Shown here piece after piece: positions 16,673 to 24,763 of a DNA stretch of 64,000 nt (positions are counted from its first letter, which is position 1; each line of letters starts with the position of its first letter). The DNA lies in contig CABIXF010000008.1 in assembly GCA_902362595.1 (NCBI GenBank), positions 65,230 to 129,229 of the forward strand, given 5' to 3'. The notes below the pieces were generated by a model that worked only from the letters and a program-made list of their open reading frames with translations, was not told the origin of the DNA and ran no database searches. A program made the translations under genes and the position numbers. The stretch comes from Bacteroidaceae bacterium (GTDB lineage: Bacteria; Bacteroidota; Bacteroidia; Bacteroidales; Bacteroidaceae).

Positions 16673-19042
16673 TTATTTAAACTTGAGACGGAGAGTCTGC
16701 ACGACTTCTGCACCTTTGTTCATCCCCTTGGCTTTGATTCGGACAACGGCCTGGCCTTTTTTGCCGTTGGAACGTATGACGGCCAGTGCACGGCCTTTCC
16801 ATAAATGATGTGTCTGGTCGAAAGTGGGGTCTACGTCTTTGATGTCTGCGTTGCCTAAGGCTTGCAAAGTGCCTGCTCCTTGTACGGAAACAGACAGAAG
16901 GTTATCGGCTATTGGGACTATATGACCGGCTTCATCGATTGCTTCTATTACCAGGAAGGAGAGGTCTTGTCCGTCGGCATGCAGTACCTCTCTGTCTGCT
17001 GTCAGACGAAGAGAGACTGGAGCACCGGCGGTAGACAAAGTGGTGGTTTCCATTACTTTTCCGTCGCGTAGACCTTCTGCTTTCAGCACTCCCGCTTTGT
17101 AAGGCAGTGAGAAGATGGCTTTCATTTCGTTGACGGACTTTTCTGCTATCAGTTGGTTGTCCAGATAAAGGCGGACTGTGGGGTAATGGGAATAGACTTC
17201 CACTTCAATGGGTTTGTTCTCATGGCCGGGCCAGTTCCAACATTCAAATGTGGGCCAGGTAGACCAGGAGGTAGTCCGTATCTTGCCTTTGTATCCGTCG
17301 GGTTCTTTGACGGCAATGTATAGATGTTCCTTCCCGTTTTCATTCCAGAGCATGGAACGGTAATGGCTGATGGGTTTGCGTTGGCCGGTCAGATCAATGT
17401 CTCCGCAATAGGAGGCATGCCATGGATAGAGCGGGCGATGATAGTGTTCGCCAGGCAGGTCACCATCGTAGTACCAGCGTCCGATGCCGGATTCACCGAT
17501 ATAATCCATGGCTGTCCACACAAAATCGCCGATGACGTATGGATGGTCTTTTACGGTTCGGAAATTTCTCCATGCATCGTTCGGAAATGATTCTGTCTGT
17601 ACCATTACTCGGGAAGGAGCACGCAGGTGGTCACTTTCTGCCTTGTGTATCATATAGTTGTAACCCACAATGTCGTGGGCTTCAGCCAACGGGTCGTAGA
17701 TTTCCCAGTCACTGTCCCAGGCCGCGAGTGCGGACGTGACCGGACGGGTAGGGTCCAGTTTCCGGCAAAGCGCAGCCAGTTTGCGGGCGGTAGTCACAAT
17801 CTCTATCTTTTTGCGTTCAATGACCTCATTACCGATACTCCAACAGAAGATACTGGGATGGTTGCGGTCCCGGAGAATCATTGCTTTTAAATCGCGTTCC
17901 CACCATTCGTCGAACAAGGTGTGATAATCATAGGTATTCTTTGCCTCACGCCATCCGTCGAATGCTTCATCGATGACCAGCAATCCCACTTGGTCACAAG
18001 CATGGAGGAAAGCCTCCGAAGGTACATTGTGGGAAGTACGTACGGCATTGAATCCTGCCTGTTTCATCAGTTCTGCCTTCCGGAATTCTGCGCGGTCGTA
18101 TGCGGCTGTTCCCAGTATGCCGTTGTCGTGATGCAGGCATCCGCCGTTCAGCAAGATGGATTTTCCATTCAGAAGAAGGCCTTTTTCGGCTGAATAGGTT
18201 ATTGTGCGGAAGCCGAAAGTTTCGTCTGCACGGTCCAGGGTGTTCCCTTGCTCGGCTACTGTGACTTGTGCGGTATACAGGTTCGGGGATTCGGGACTCC
18301 AGGCTTTGGCTTCCGGAACCTGGAAGCGTTGTTCGGCCGTGATGTGTGCTTGGGGTTGCAGGTCATAAGTGCTCTTCTTGACTTGTCCGGCTATTTCCAT
18401 GGAAACCTCGACTGTTTTGCGCTCTGCACTTTCATTCACAATTTCCGTCTTTACTATGGCTGTCTGCAAGTCGGGTGTCTGAATCTGGATGCCCCAGTCG
18501 GCTACATGGACTGGATTTTTTTCTATCCACCAGACGTTCCTGTAAATGCCCGATCCGGTGTACCATCGGCAGTTTTTCTGTTTTGAATTGTCGACACGTA
18601 CCGCAAGGATATTCTTTCCGGTTTTCACATAAGGGGTGATATCGACAAAGAAAGAAGAATAGCCATAAGGATGTCCGCCTGCACGCTGTCCGTTGACGTA
18701 TACATCTGAATTCATGTACACCCCTTCAAAATAGAGTTGCAGTTTCTTTCCATTGGCTTCTTTAGGTACATTGAACGTTTTTCGGTACCAGCCGGTTCCG
18801 GTAGGCAGATAGCCGCCGTCGTTTCCTGCCGGAGCCTCTTTGTCGAATTTTTGTTCGATGCTCCAGTCGTGTGGCAGTACCAGTTTCTTCCATGAAGCAT
18901 CATCGAAGGTTTCATTTTTGGCGATTAGGGTATCACCTAACCAAAATCTCCATCCCTCATTGAATAATTGTTTCCCGGATGATGCTGAAACCGACAGTAC
19001 GATTATCCACATCATTCCTAAAATAAGCAGTCGTTTTCTCAT
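16673..19042 (-). CDS. GH2 family glycosidase (beta-galactosidase-like), exported
   Basis: A 789-residue enzyme with signal peptide (first about 20 residues, ending SVSAS). Domain order: sugar-binding jelly-roll about 25-180 (GWYRKTFNVP, SSFFVDITPYVK, WYTGSGIYRNVWW), immunoglobulin-like domain about 185-285, TIM barrel about 290-600 and C-terminal beta domains. Acid/base is E406 in SIGNEVIER; the nucleophile is probably E484 in VQTES. The GGCLHHDNGILG segment is typical of Bacteroides GH2 enzymes annotated beta-galactosidase, but GH2 also includes glucuronidases and mannosidases, so the sugar is not certain. Periplasmic location is inferred. It is monocistronic, with a good -7 box upstream and a hairpin downstream, and is not attached to a SusC/D pair. 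Confidence 0.92.
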   Translation of the reverse strand: MRKRLLILGMMWIIVLSVSASSGKQLFNEGWRFWLGDTLIAKNETFDDASWKKLVLPHDWSIEQKFDKEAPAGNDGGYLPTGTGWYRKTFNVPKEANGKKLQLYFEGVYMNSDVYVNGQRAGGHPYGYSSFFVDITPYVKTGKNILAVRVDNSKQKNCRWYTGSGIYRNVWWIEKNPVHVADWGIQIQTPDLQTAIVKTEIVNESAERKTVEVSMEIAGQVKKSTYDLQPQAHITAEQRFQVPEAKAWSPESPNLYTAQVTVAEQGNTLDRADETFGFRTITYSAEKGLLLNGKSILLNGGCLHHDNGILGTAAYDRAEFRKAELMKQAGFNAVRTSHNVPSEAFLHACDQVGLLVIDEAFDGWREAKNTYDYHTLFDEWWERDLKAMILRDRNHPSIFCWSIGNEVIERKKIEIVTTARKLAALCRKLDPTRPVTSALAAWDSDWEIYDPLAEAHDIVGYNYMIHKAESDHLRAPSRVMVQTESFPNDAWRNFRTVKDHPYVIGDFVWTAMDYIGESGIGRWYYDGDLPGEHYHRPLYPWHASYCGDIDLTGQRKPISHYRSMLWNENGKEHLYIAVKEPDGYKGKIRTTSWSTWPTFECWNWPGHENKPIEVEVYSHYPTVRLYLDNQLIAEKSVNEMKAIFSLPYKAGVLKAEGLRDGKVMETTTLSTAGAPVSLRLTADREVLHADGQDLSFLVIEAIDEAGHIVPIADNLLSVSVQGAGTLQALGNADIKDVDPTFDQTHHLWKGRALAVIRSNGKKGQAVVRIKAKGMNKGAEVVQTLRLKFK

Positions 19043-19072
19043 AATATTTAGTATTGTTCTTCATACGTAATC

Positions 19073-19081
19073 GCAAAGATA
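19073..19081 (-). promoter_or_regulatory. Probable -7 box of the GH2 gene
   Basis: Minus strand reads TATCTTTGC, matching TAnnTTTG, about 31 bases before the ATG at 19042. Confidence 0.55.
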
Positions 19082-19270
19082 AATAAACTGTTTGGAAATC
19101 TGGTGATATTTAATCAGTTTGAAAGGTAGATGGTGTGCAAAGTAAAAGAATATGATATAAGCTGGTCTGTCAGCTGAAATGTCAGGAAGATGTCAGTAAA
19201 GTTTTTTGGTCGTTATAGGCTACGGAATGTAGTTTTGTGATTGAAGTTAAAAAATAGATTGAAGTGGAAT

Positions 19271-19942
19271 ATGAAGGGAAATGTGCATTATGTAGGAATG
19301 CGTCGTTTTTTGATTCTGTTTGTGTTGGCTCTTGTGGCAGGCTCTCTTTTTATCACGCAGAAAAAGGAGAAAGACGAAACTCCGCTTCCCGAGAAACTGG
19401 AAAAGGTGATGCGTACCACGCGGATGAATACCTATCGGGACCCTTTTTATGGGTATGTGATACATTATCCGTCCTTTTTCGAGCAAGTTTCCAATCCGCA
19501 GGTGAAAGAAAAAGGATATTGCCAGTTCCGTTTTTGGAATGTGGAGCAGATTGTACAGACTGCGTTTGTGCTTCCCAATCTGGACAGCCTGACAGTGGCG
19601 CAGGGAATGTCTCGTTTTGCCCGGGAACTTCATGCCACTTATCAACGTGAGGAGGGTGATTGCTTTATCCTTTCAGGACCGCTTCATTTGGAAAACCGGG
19701 AGGTGGCAGGGCATCGCTTTTATGCCAAGTACGTGCAGTGTCAGAAACTATGGTTCGTGCAGATTCTCACTTATCCGGAAAACTGTGCGCAGGCGGTGAC
19801 GCGGCTCATCCGGGAGATTGACCGTTGGAAAGTTTGGGAGAAAAAAAGGGAAAAGAAATTGCCTGAATCGTTTGACAGTGAGCCGCAGACTACTTCACCG
19901 TATGAAGGTCCTTGTTTCCCTTGGATATTGATTACCAACTGA
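19271..19942 (+). CDS. Unidentified membrane-anchored or exported protein
   Basis: A 223-residue protein starting MKGNVHYVGMRRFLILFVLALVAGSLFI, that is a short basic N-terminus and one membrane segment, then a soluble domain (DPFYGYVIHYPSFFEQ, FVLPNLDSLTVAQGMSRFARELHATY, AGHRFYAKYVQCQKLWFVQILTYP). I do not recognise a characterised family; the layout resembles small Bacteroidetes proteins that read a lipoprotein-like PsbP/DcrB-style fold, but this is not firm. ATG 19298 is an alternative start; an in-frame TTG upstream is unlikely. The C-terminal residues (CFPWILITN) overlap the end of the damaged ATPase gene on the other strand by 11 bases, so the natural C-terminus may have been altered by the same rearrangement. 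Confidence 0.65.
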   Translation: MKGNVHYVGMRRFLILFVLALVAGSLFITQKKEKDETPLPEKLEKVMRTTRMNTYRDPFYGYVIHYPSFFEQVSNPQVKEKGYCQFRFWNVEQIVQTAFVLPNLDSLTVAQGMSRFARELHATYQREEGDCFILSGPLHLENREVAGHRFYAKYVQCQKLWFVQILTYPENCAQAVTRLIREIDRWKVWEKKREKKLPESFDSEPQTTSPYEGPCFPWILITN

Positions 19943-21066
19943 TTTCGGAGAGGAACCTCGTGAATCCTTCTTCCACCTCTTTGTTGGGGAATCCCAGATA
20001 ATATGCCCGAAACTCTTTGTCGTATCCCTTGATGGTGAGATATCCGCTTTGGTACAGGATGGGTACAGGGTTGGTGTGCATCGTATCTATACCTTCCAGA
20101 GAGTCGGCATCTGCCATTTCTTCAGTGAAGCGATACAGGTTATAGCGACTGTGTTTGAGCAACTCGACCAGGAAGGTAGGTGTTCCCGTTTCGAACCAGT
20201 AGCTTCCAAACCTCATTTGGGCAAAGGTATTCAGCAGACTGAAGGGGTTGTAGATGTCTTCACTTTTTTCGGTGAAGTGATATCCGTCGTACATTTCCTT
20301 GAGCGTGGCCTTGGTCTCTTTCTCCGTCATGCCGTTCTTTTCACCCAGTTCGATGATATCCTCCTTGAAGTCACGGTATAATTCTTCCTCCGTGATACCG
20401 CACAGACTGGCGAAACGGTTATTCATGGAAATGTCCATCAGGTTGTTCAGGTCGCTGAATACGCTTACCTTGCAGAATTTGGTTACTCCGGTGAGCAAGG
20501 CAAACTTGATATACTTGTCGCAGCTTTTCATTACTCCATAAAAGGCCTTCAAGGTATTGCGGTAGTCAGTCATCAGTTCCTCGTTGCCGATGACCTGAAG
20601 CATGGGTTTGTCGTATTCATCGATTAAGGATAACCACGTTACGTCCTGTCTTTTCGGCCGCCCGCTGGATGATACCTTGAAAACGCAGGGATAGGCTGGT
20701 TTCACTGGGACGGGTGCCATATCTTGATTCCCAACCACATAGCATATCATTGAGCATGTCATACAAGCTGTCTGGCGTATCATATTTTTGAGCGTTCAGA
20801 TCCAGATGCAGAATAGGATATTCAGTCCATTCTTTTTCCAGCTTTCCCATGGAAAGTCCTTCAAACAGTTCTTTTCTCCCTTGAAAATAGGCTTCCAGCG
20901 TGGAAATAAGCAAACTCTTTCCGAACCGCCTGGGACGGCTGAGAAAATAATATTTACCACTCTCGTCAAGCTTGTAAACCAATGCGGTCTTGTCGATGTA
21001 GCAGTAGTTTCCTTTGCGGATTTCTTCAAAACTTTGTATGCCTATCGGATAATTCTTTTTCATCAT
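19932..21066 (-). pseudogene. AAA-ATPase / PD-(D/E)XK family gene, frameshifted and 3'-truncated
   Basis: The first part (21066-20617) encodes MMKKNYPIGIQSFEEIRKGNYCYIDKT... with the family opening and the Walker A-like RPRRFGKSLLISTL, then ends GRNVVILNR-stop. The second part, in another frame, continues exactly where family members do: LIDEYDKPMLQVIGNEEL (Walker B region), then LTGVTKFCKVSVFSDLNNL and further. One extra T around 20624-20625 (plus strand) explains the frameshift; removing it restores VVILIDEYDKP. The protein then stops after EEGFTRFLSEISW, without the C-terminal PD-(D/E)XK nuclease-like domain that full-length members of about 520 residues carry. So it has two independent lesions and is very probably non-functional. 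Such genes are often multicopy in Bacteroidales; their role is unknown. Confidence 0.88.
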
Positions 21067-21181
21067 TGGCTTGAATTTACCTACCCATACATTATGGAGA
21101 TATATGGAGGGGGATGTTTCTACAAATGTAATGAATTTTATTTCATGTACAAAGGATATGGTTTTTCTTCCTATTCTTGAA

Positions 21182-21199
21182 ACTACCCTACAGGGTAGT
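21182..21199. promoter_or_regulatory. 18-bp palindrome, candidate operator upstream of the TonB receptor
   Basis: Arms ACTACCCT (21182-21189) and AGGGTAGT (21192-21199) around the dinucleotide AC, 57 bases before the ATG at 21256. Short symmetric CTAC...GTAG sites of this kind suit a dimeric repressor. No repressor gene is adjacent. Confidence 0.5.
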
Positions 21200-21255
21200 G
21201 GAAAAGTCTCGCGAAGTATGGAACTTTGCAGCAGAAATTAAAAAGCTACTATGCA

Positions 21256-23583
21256 ATGAAGAAAATGAAAAGATTCTTGTACCTGCTTATAGGTGTTGTA
21301 TTGCCTGTAAGTTTATCAGCACAAACCGTAAGTGGAAGATTGATGGATGAGAACAGCCAGCCGTTACCCTACGCCAACGTGGTACTATTGTCGTTGCCGG
21401 ATTCGGTGTTTGTGAGTGGGACCATCAGCGGGGAGGACGGTTCCTTTAAGCTGGAAGCCACATCGAAAAAACAAATTCTAAAAATATCCACCATTGGATA
21501 TAAGACGGTGTATAAACCGATAGCTCCGGCCAATCTCGGTACTGTTCAGCTCGTAGCGGATGCACAGCAGTTGGGAGAAGTCGTAGTGAAGGCCGATTTT
21601 CCGAAAACACGTGTAAAAGGGAATGCCATGGTGACGACCGTAACAGGGAGTGTGCTGGAAAAAGCCGGAACAGGCAATGACCTGCTTGACAAAATACCAG
21701 GCTTGTCGGCTGAAGACGGCTCAGTGAATGTATTTGGAAGCGGAGCCGCGGAAATCTACATCAACGGAAGAAAAATGAGAAACAGCTCGGAACTTGACCA
21801 ACTGTCGTCCGACAATATAAAGAGTGTAGAGGTACTCCGTAATCCCGGTGCCCGATACGATGCTTCGGTAAAAGCGGTTGTACGGATTATAACCAAAAAG
21901 CTACAGGGGGAAGGATTCGGCTTCAGCAACCGTGCATACTTGGGATACTAGTATGACCTTGCCCTGCTCGACCAGTTCAATTTCAATTACCGTAAGGGAG
22001 GATTCGACCTCGGAGGAATGTTATTCGGCAGGGACAACAAGTTTGAAGAGAACAAGATGCTGACACAGAAAACCTGTCTGGATAAAGTATGGACACAAAA
22101 TTCGGATATGAAAAGTCCGTTTCATACCCAGAACATTGCAGCCATGCTTTCATTGAATTATCAGTTTAACGAAAATCAGGTAATGGGAGTAAGGTATGAC
22201 TTTGACAGAAGCCCTCTGATTGAGATGCAGTTGAACATGAATACTTCGATTCATGTAGATAATACCCTGGAAGAAGAAAGTAAGAGTCACACACATTCAG
22301 TCACAACAAATAATAAGCATACGGTAAATGCTTATTATAACGGTAGTTTTAATGACTGGAATGTTGATTTGAATATAGACGGAATGTGGTTGGACAATAA
22401 TAATCCCATTGTGACAGATGAATATGTCAGGCAATCGGACAAGACGGAAGTAAACAGCATTGTCCATACGCAGAGTAACAGTCAGAATGAACTTTATGCA
22501 GCCAAACTGATTGTTGATCATCCGTTATGGGGTGGCAGTTTCTCCATAGGCGGTGAATATACCTACAGTAACCGCACAGACAGCTACGTAAACGATGAGC
22601 ATGTGATATCTGACAACGAAAACAAAATCAAAGAAAACGCCGTATCTGCCTTTGCCATGTACGCACACAGCTTCGGTCAACTACAAGCAGAGGCGGGTGT
22701 GAGGTATGAGCATCTGAACTCCGATTACTATGAGTTCGGGAAAAGGATGGATGAGCAAAGCCGTAGATATGATAATGTATTTCCTTCCATATCCCTGTCA
22801 TATCCTATAGGTAAGACCCAACTAATGATAAGTTATTCAGGTAATATAGAACGACCTAGCTACAACAGGTTGTCAAGTGCAGTAATCTATGGCAATAAAT
22901 ATACATATGAGAGAGGGAATCCGCTTCTGTGTTCTTCGATACAGAATACCCTGTCGCTCAATACATCCTGGAAATGGTTGTATTTCAACCTGAATTACAG
23001 CCGTATTAAGGATATGCAGATACAGATAAGCAAATCCTATTCGGATGCAGATCCTTCCATTTCTCTGTTCACGTATACCAATGTTCCAAAGGTGGACAAA
23101 CTGAATGCCACTTTATCTGTATCGCCGACAATTGGTATATGGTCGCCACAATTCACAGCCATGTACAGCCAGCAATGGTTTGTGATGGACACACCGGACG
23201 GGCCAAAAAAACTCAATAATCCTATCGCATTCTTCAAGTGGGGCAATACATTTAGTTTTCCCAAGGATTTTCAGCTGAACATAGATTTGGAGACTTCCAC
23301 ACGAGGAGAAGACAGCAGCTGCCGTATCATTGAGCCGGGAAGTTCAGTAAATCTATCCTTATATAAAGGATTTTGGGGTGGAAAATTGTCAGTCCAACTG
23401 CAGGCTAACGACCTCTTCAATACCTCATCTTCAGACATACTGGTGTACAGCGGTAACCGCCTTACCATACTTGCTCCAGAGTCGCGCCGCAGTTTTGGTA
23501 TGACCATACGATACAAGTTCAATGCTACGAAGAGCAAATATAAGGGAACCGGAGCCGGAGACAGCCAGAAAAACCGTATGTAA
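21256..23583 (+). pseudogene. TonB-dependent receptor (OMP_b-brl_3 type) split by an in-frame TAG
   Basis: Reads as one frame of 775 codons broken only by TAG at 21949-21951. The part before the stop has a signal peptide (MKKMKRFLYLLIGVVLPVSLSAQ), a carboxypeptidase-regulatory-like domain (VSGRLMDENSQPLPYANVVL) and a plug domain (LDKIPGLSAEDGSVNVFGSGAAEIYINGRK, VEVLRNPGARYDASVKAVVRIITKK). Directly after the TAG the frame continues YDLALLDQFNFNYRKGGFDLGG and carries the full outer-membrane beta-barrel to MTIRYKFNATK. The barrel half also has an in-frame ATG at 22018. No other lesion is visible, so the mutation looks recent (CAG, GAG, AAG or TGG to TAG). Without suppression only the plug part would be made. 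A palindrome lies upstream. Family: outer-membrane receptors not paired with SusD; substrate unknown. Confidence 0.88.
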
Positions 23584-23586
23584 TTT

Positions 23587-23937
23587 ATGACTGCATCAAT
23601 TTCTTATATAAATCTCTCATGGGCAGTTGTGGGCATCATCGACAAGGATGTCCACAACTCCCTTCAATCCATGAAGCGTCCGGACGAACCGATAGAAGCT
23701 ACCATTGAAAGGTATGTCATCGGTTATCTTGGTTTCTGGCATATTGCCTATATTGATAAAGAAAAGATGAACAGATGTGACGATGAGAAGGTAATCGAAC
23801 TTGGACGGAAGAAAATGGAGGAATACATCACCTCACATCCACCTGTAGCTACTTTACCGAAGTTCTACATTGTGTTTCTAAATCAGCCTCAGATTGGCTG
23901 CGATGCCCACGGCCTCAGTGATGTTTTCTGCGTGTAG
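23587..23937 (+). CDS. Unidentified short ORF, possibly a gene remnant
   Basis: A 116-residue ORF starting 3 bases after the TonB receptor stop. The middle (GFWHIAYIDKEKMNRCDDEKVIELGRKKMEEYITSH) looks like real protein with balanced charges, but the last 20 residues run antisense through the 3' end of the LuxR gene and read poorly. No signal peptide, membrane segment or known motif was seen. It may be translationally coupled to the receptor, or be a truncated remnant in a decaying region. I do not recognise a family. Confidence 0.4.
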   Translation: MTASISYINLSWAVVGIIDKDVHNSLQSMKRPDEPIEATIERYVIGYLGFWHIAYIDKEKMNRCDDEKVIELGRKKMEEYITSHPPVATLPKFYIVFLNQPQIGCDAHGLSDVFCV

Positions 23938-24642
23938 TTTCTCAAAGAGTTTCTTCTTGTGAAACTTGATGGTATTGGTATCAATAAAGAGAGTTTCTCC
24001 TATTTCCGTGTTCGACAGTCCTTTGACGGAGAGCTGGAGAATCTCCCTTTCACGGTCGGAAAGAATCAGCCTGGGCTGTTTTTTCCATCGTCTGCCCTCG
24101 AACGAATAGATATACCGGTCAGTACATGTATGGTCTGAAATAACTACATCTCCGATGTTCTTCTCCGGTGAAAGTGAAACGGTACATAGAGCCAGCCATA
24201 TATCCCCTTTGTCACTCAGCAAGATGGGGGTCAATTTGTGGTGGATAAGATGCGAATGTCTTTCTGAGGAACAGATATGAAAGTTATACTCAATGGACAA
24301 GTCAAGTCTTTTTTCTACCGGCTGGTCATAGTAAAACCGGAATCCGGCCTCGTTGATTTCCATCAGACGGTTTATTTCGTCAGGTGGAACCACCTCAAAA
24401 TAGAAGGCATAACCCTTATGTCGCACTTCTTCCGGTGAACGGCCGCAGAGAAACAGGGGGTTAGACGATACATAAAGGAAATTTTTGCGGTTATAGTCGA
24501 TGATGTACAGACTATGATTGGTGTTGCGGGCCAACGCATCGGCCATAGAAATGCAAACAGCCGTTTGGGCATATTCGCTGTCGGCGATTTGCATGTGTGA
24601 ATTGAGGGGACGGAAAAATTGGTTGAGCTCGTGTGATGTCAT
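23878..24642 (-). CDS. LuxR-type transcriptional regulator with PAS-like sensor domain
   Basis: A 254-residue regulator. The C-terminal part, about residues 188-250, is a LuxR/GerE helix-turn-helix (LILSDREREILQLSVKGLSNTEIGETLFIDTNTIKFHKKKLFEKL). Residues about 30-160 resemble a PAS fold (YIIDYNRKNFLYVSSNPLFLCGRSPEEV...GYAFYFEVVPPDEINRLMEINEAG). It has no receiver domain, so it probably senses a small ligand or partner directly in the cytoplasm. The gene is divergent from dnaE with 121 bases between the starts, and its 3' end overlaps an unidentified ORF on the plus strand. Targets unknown; the damaged TonB receptor next to it is one candidate. Confidence 0.88.
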   Translation of the reverse strand: MTSHELNQFFRPLNSHMQIADSEYAQTAVCISMADALARNTNHSLYIIDYNRKNFLYVSSNPLFLCGRSPEEVRHKGYAFYFEVVPPDEINRLMEINEAGFRFYYDQPVEKRLDLSIEYNFHICSSERHSHLIHHKLTPILLSDKGDIWLALCTVSLSPEKNIGDVVISDHTCTDRYIYSFEGRRWKKQPRLILSDREREILQLSVKGLSNTEIGETLFIDTNTIKFHKKKLFEKLHAENITEAVGIAANLRLI

Positions 24643-24704
24643 ATTGCTATCTTGTTTTGCGCTGTAAAGGTAAGGAAATTTTTCTTTAAAAATTTTGAGC
24701 TGTC

Positions 24705-24735
24705 TTGTCTCTTCCCTAAAAGATGGGTATCTTTG
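24705..24735 (+). promoter_or_regulatory. Probable dnaE promoter
   Basis: TTGT at 24705-24708, 19 bases, then TATCTTTG at 24728-24735, a match to TAnnTTTG, 28 bases before the ATG at 24764. Confidence 0.5.
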
Positions 24736-24763
24736 ACTCGTTTTTCATTTAACATTGACACTC

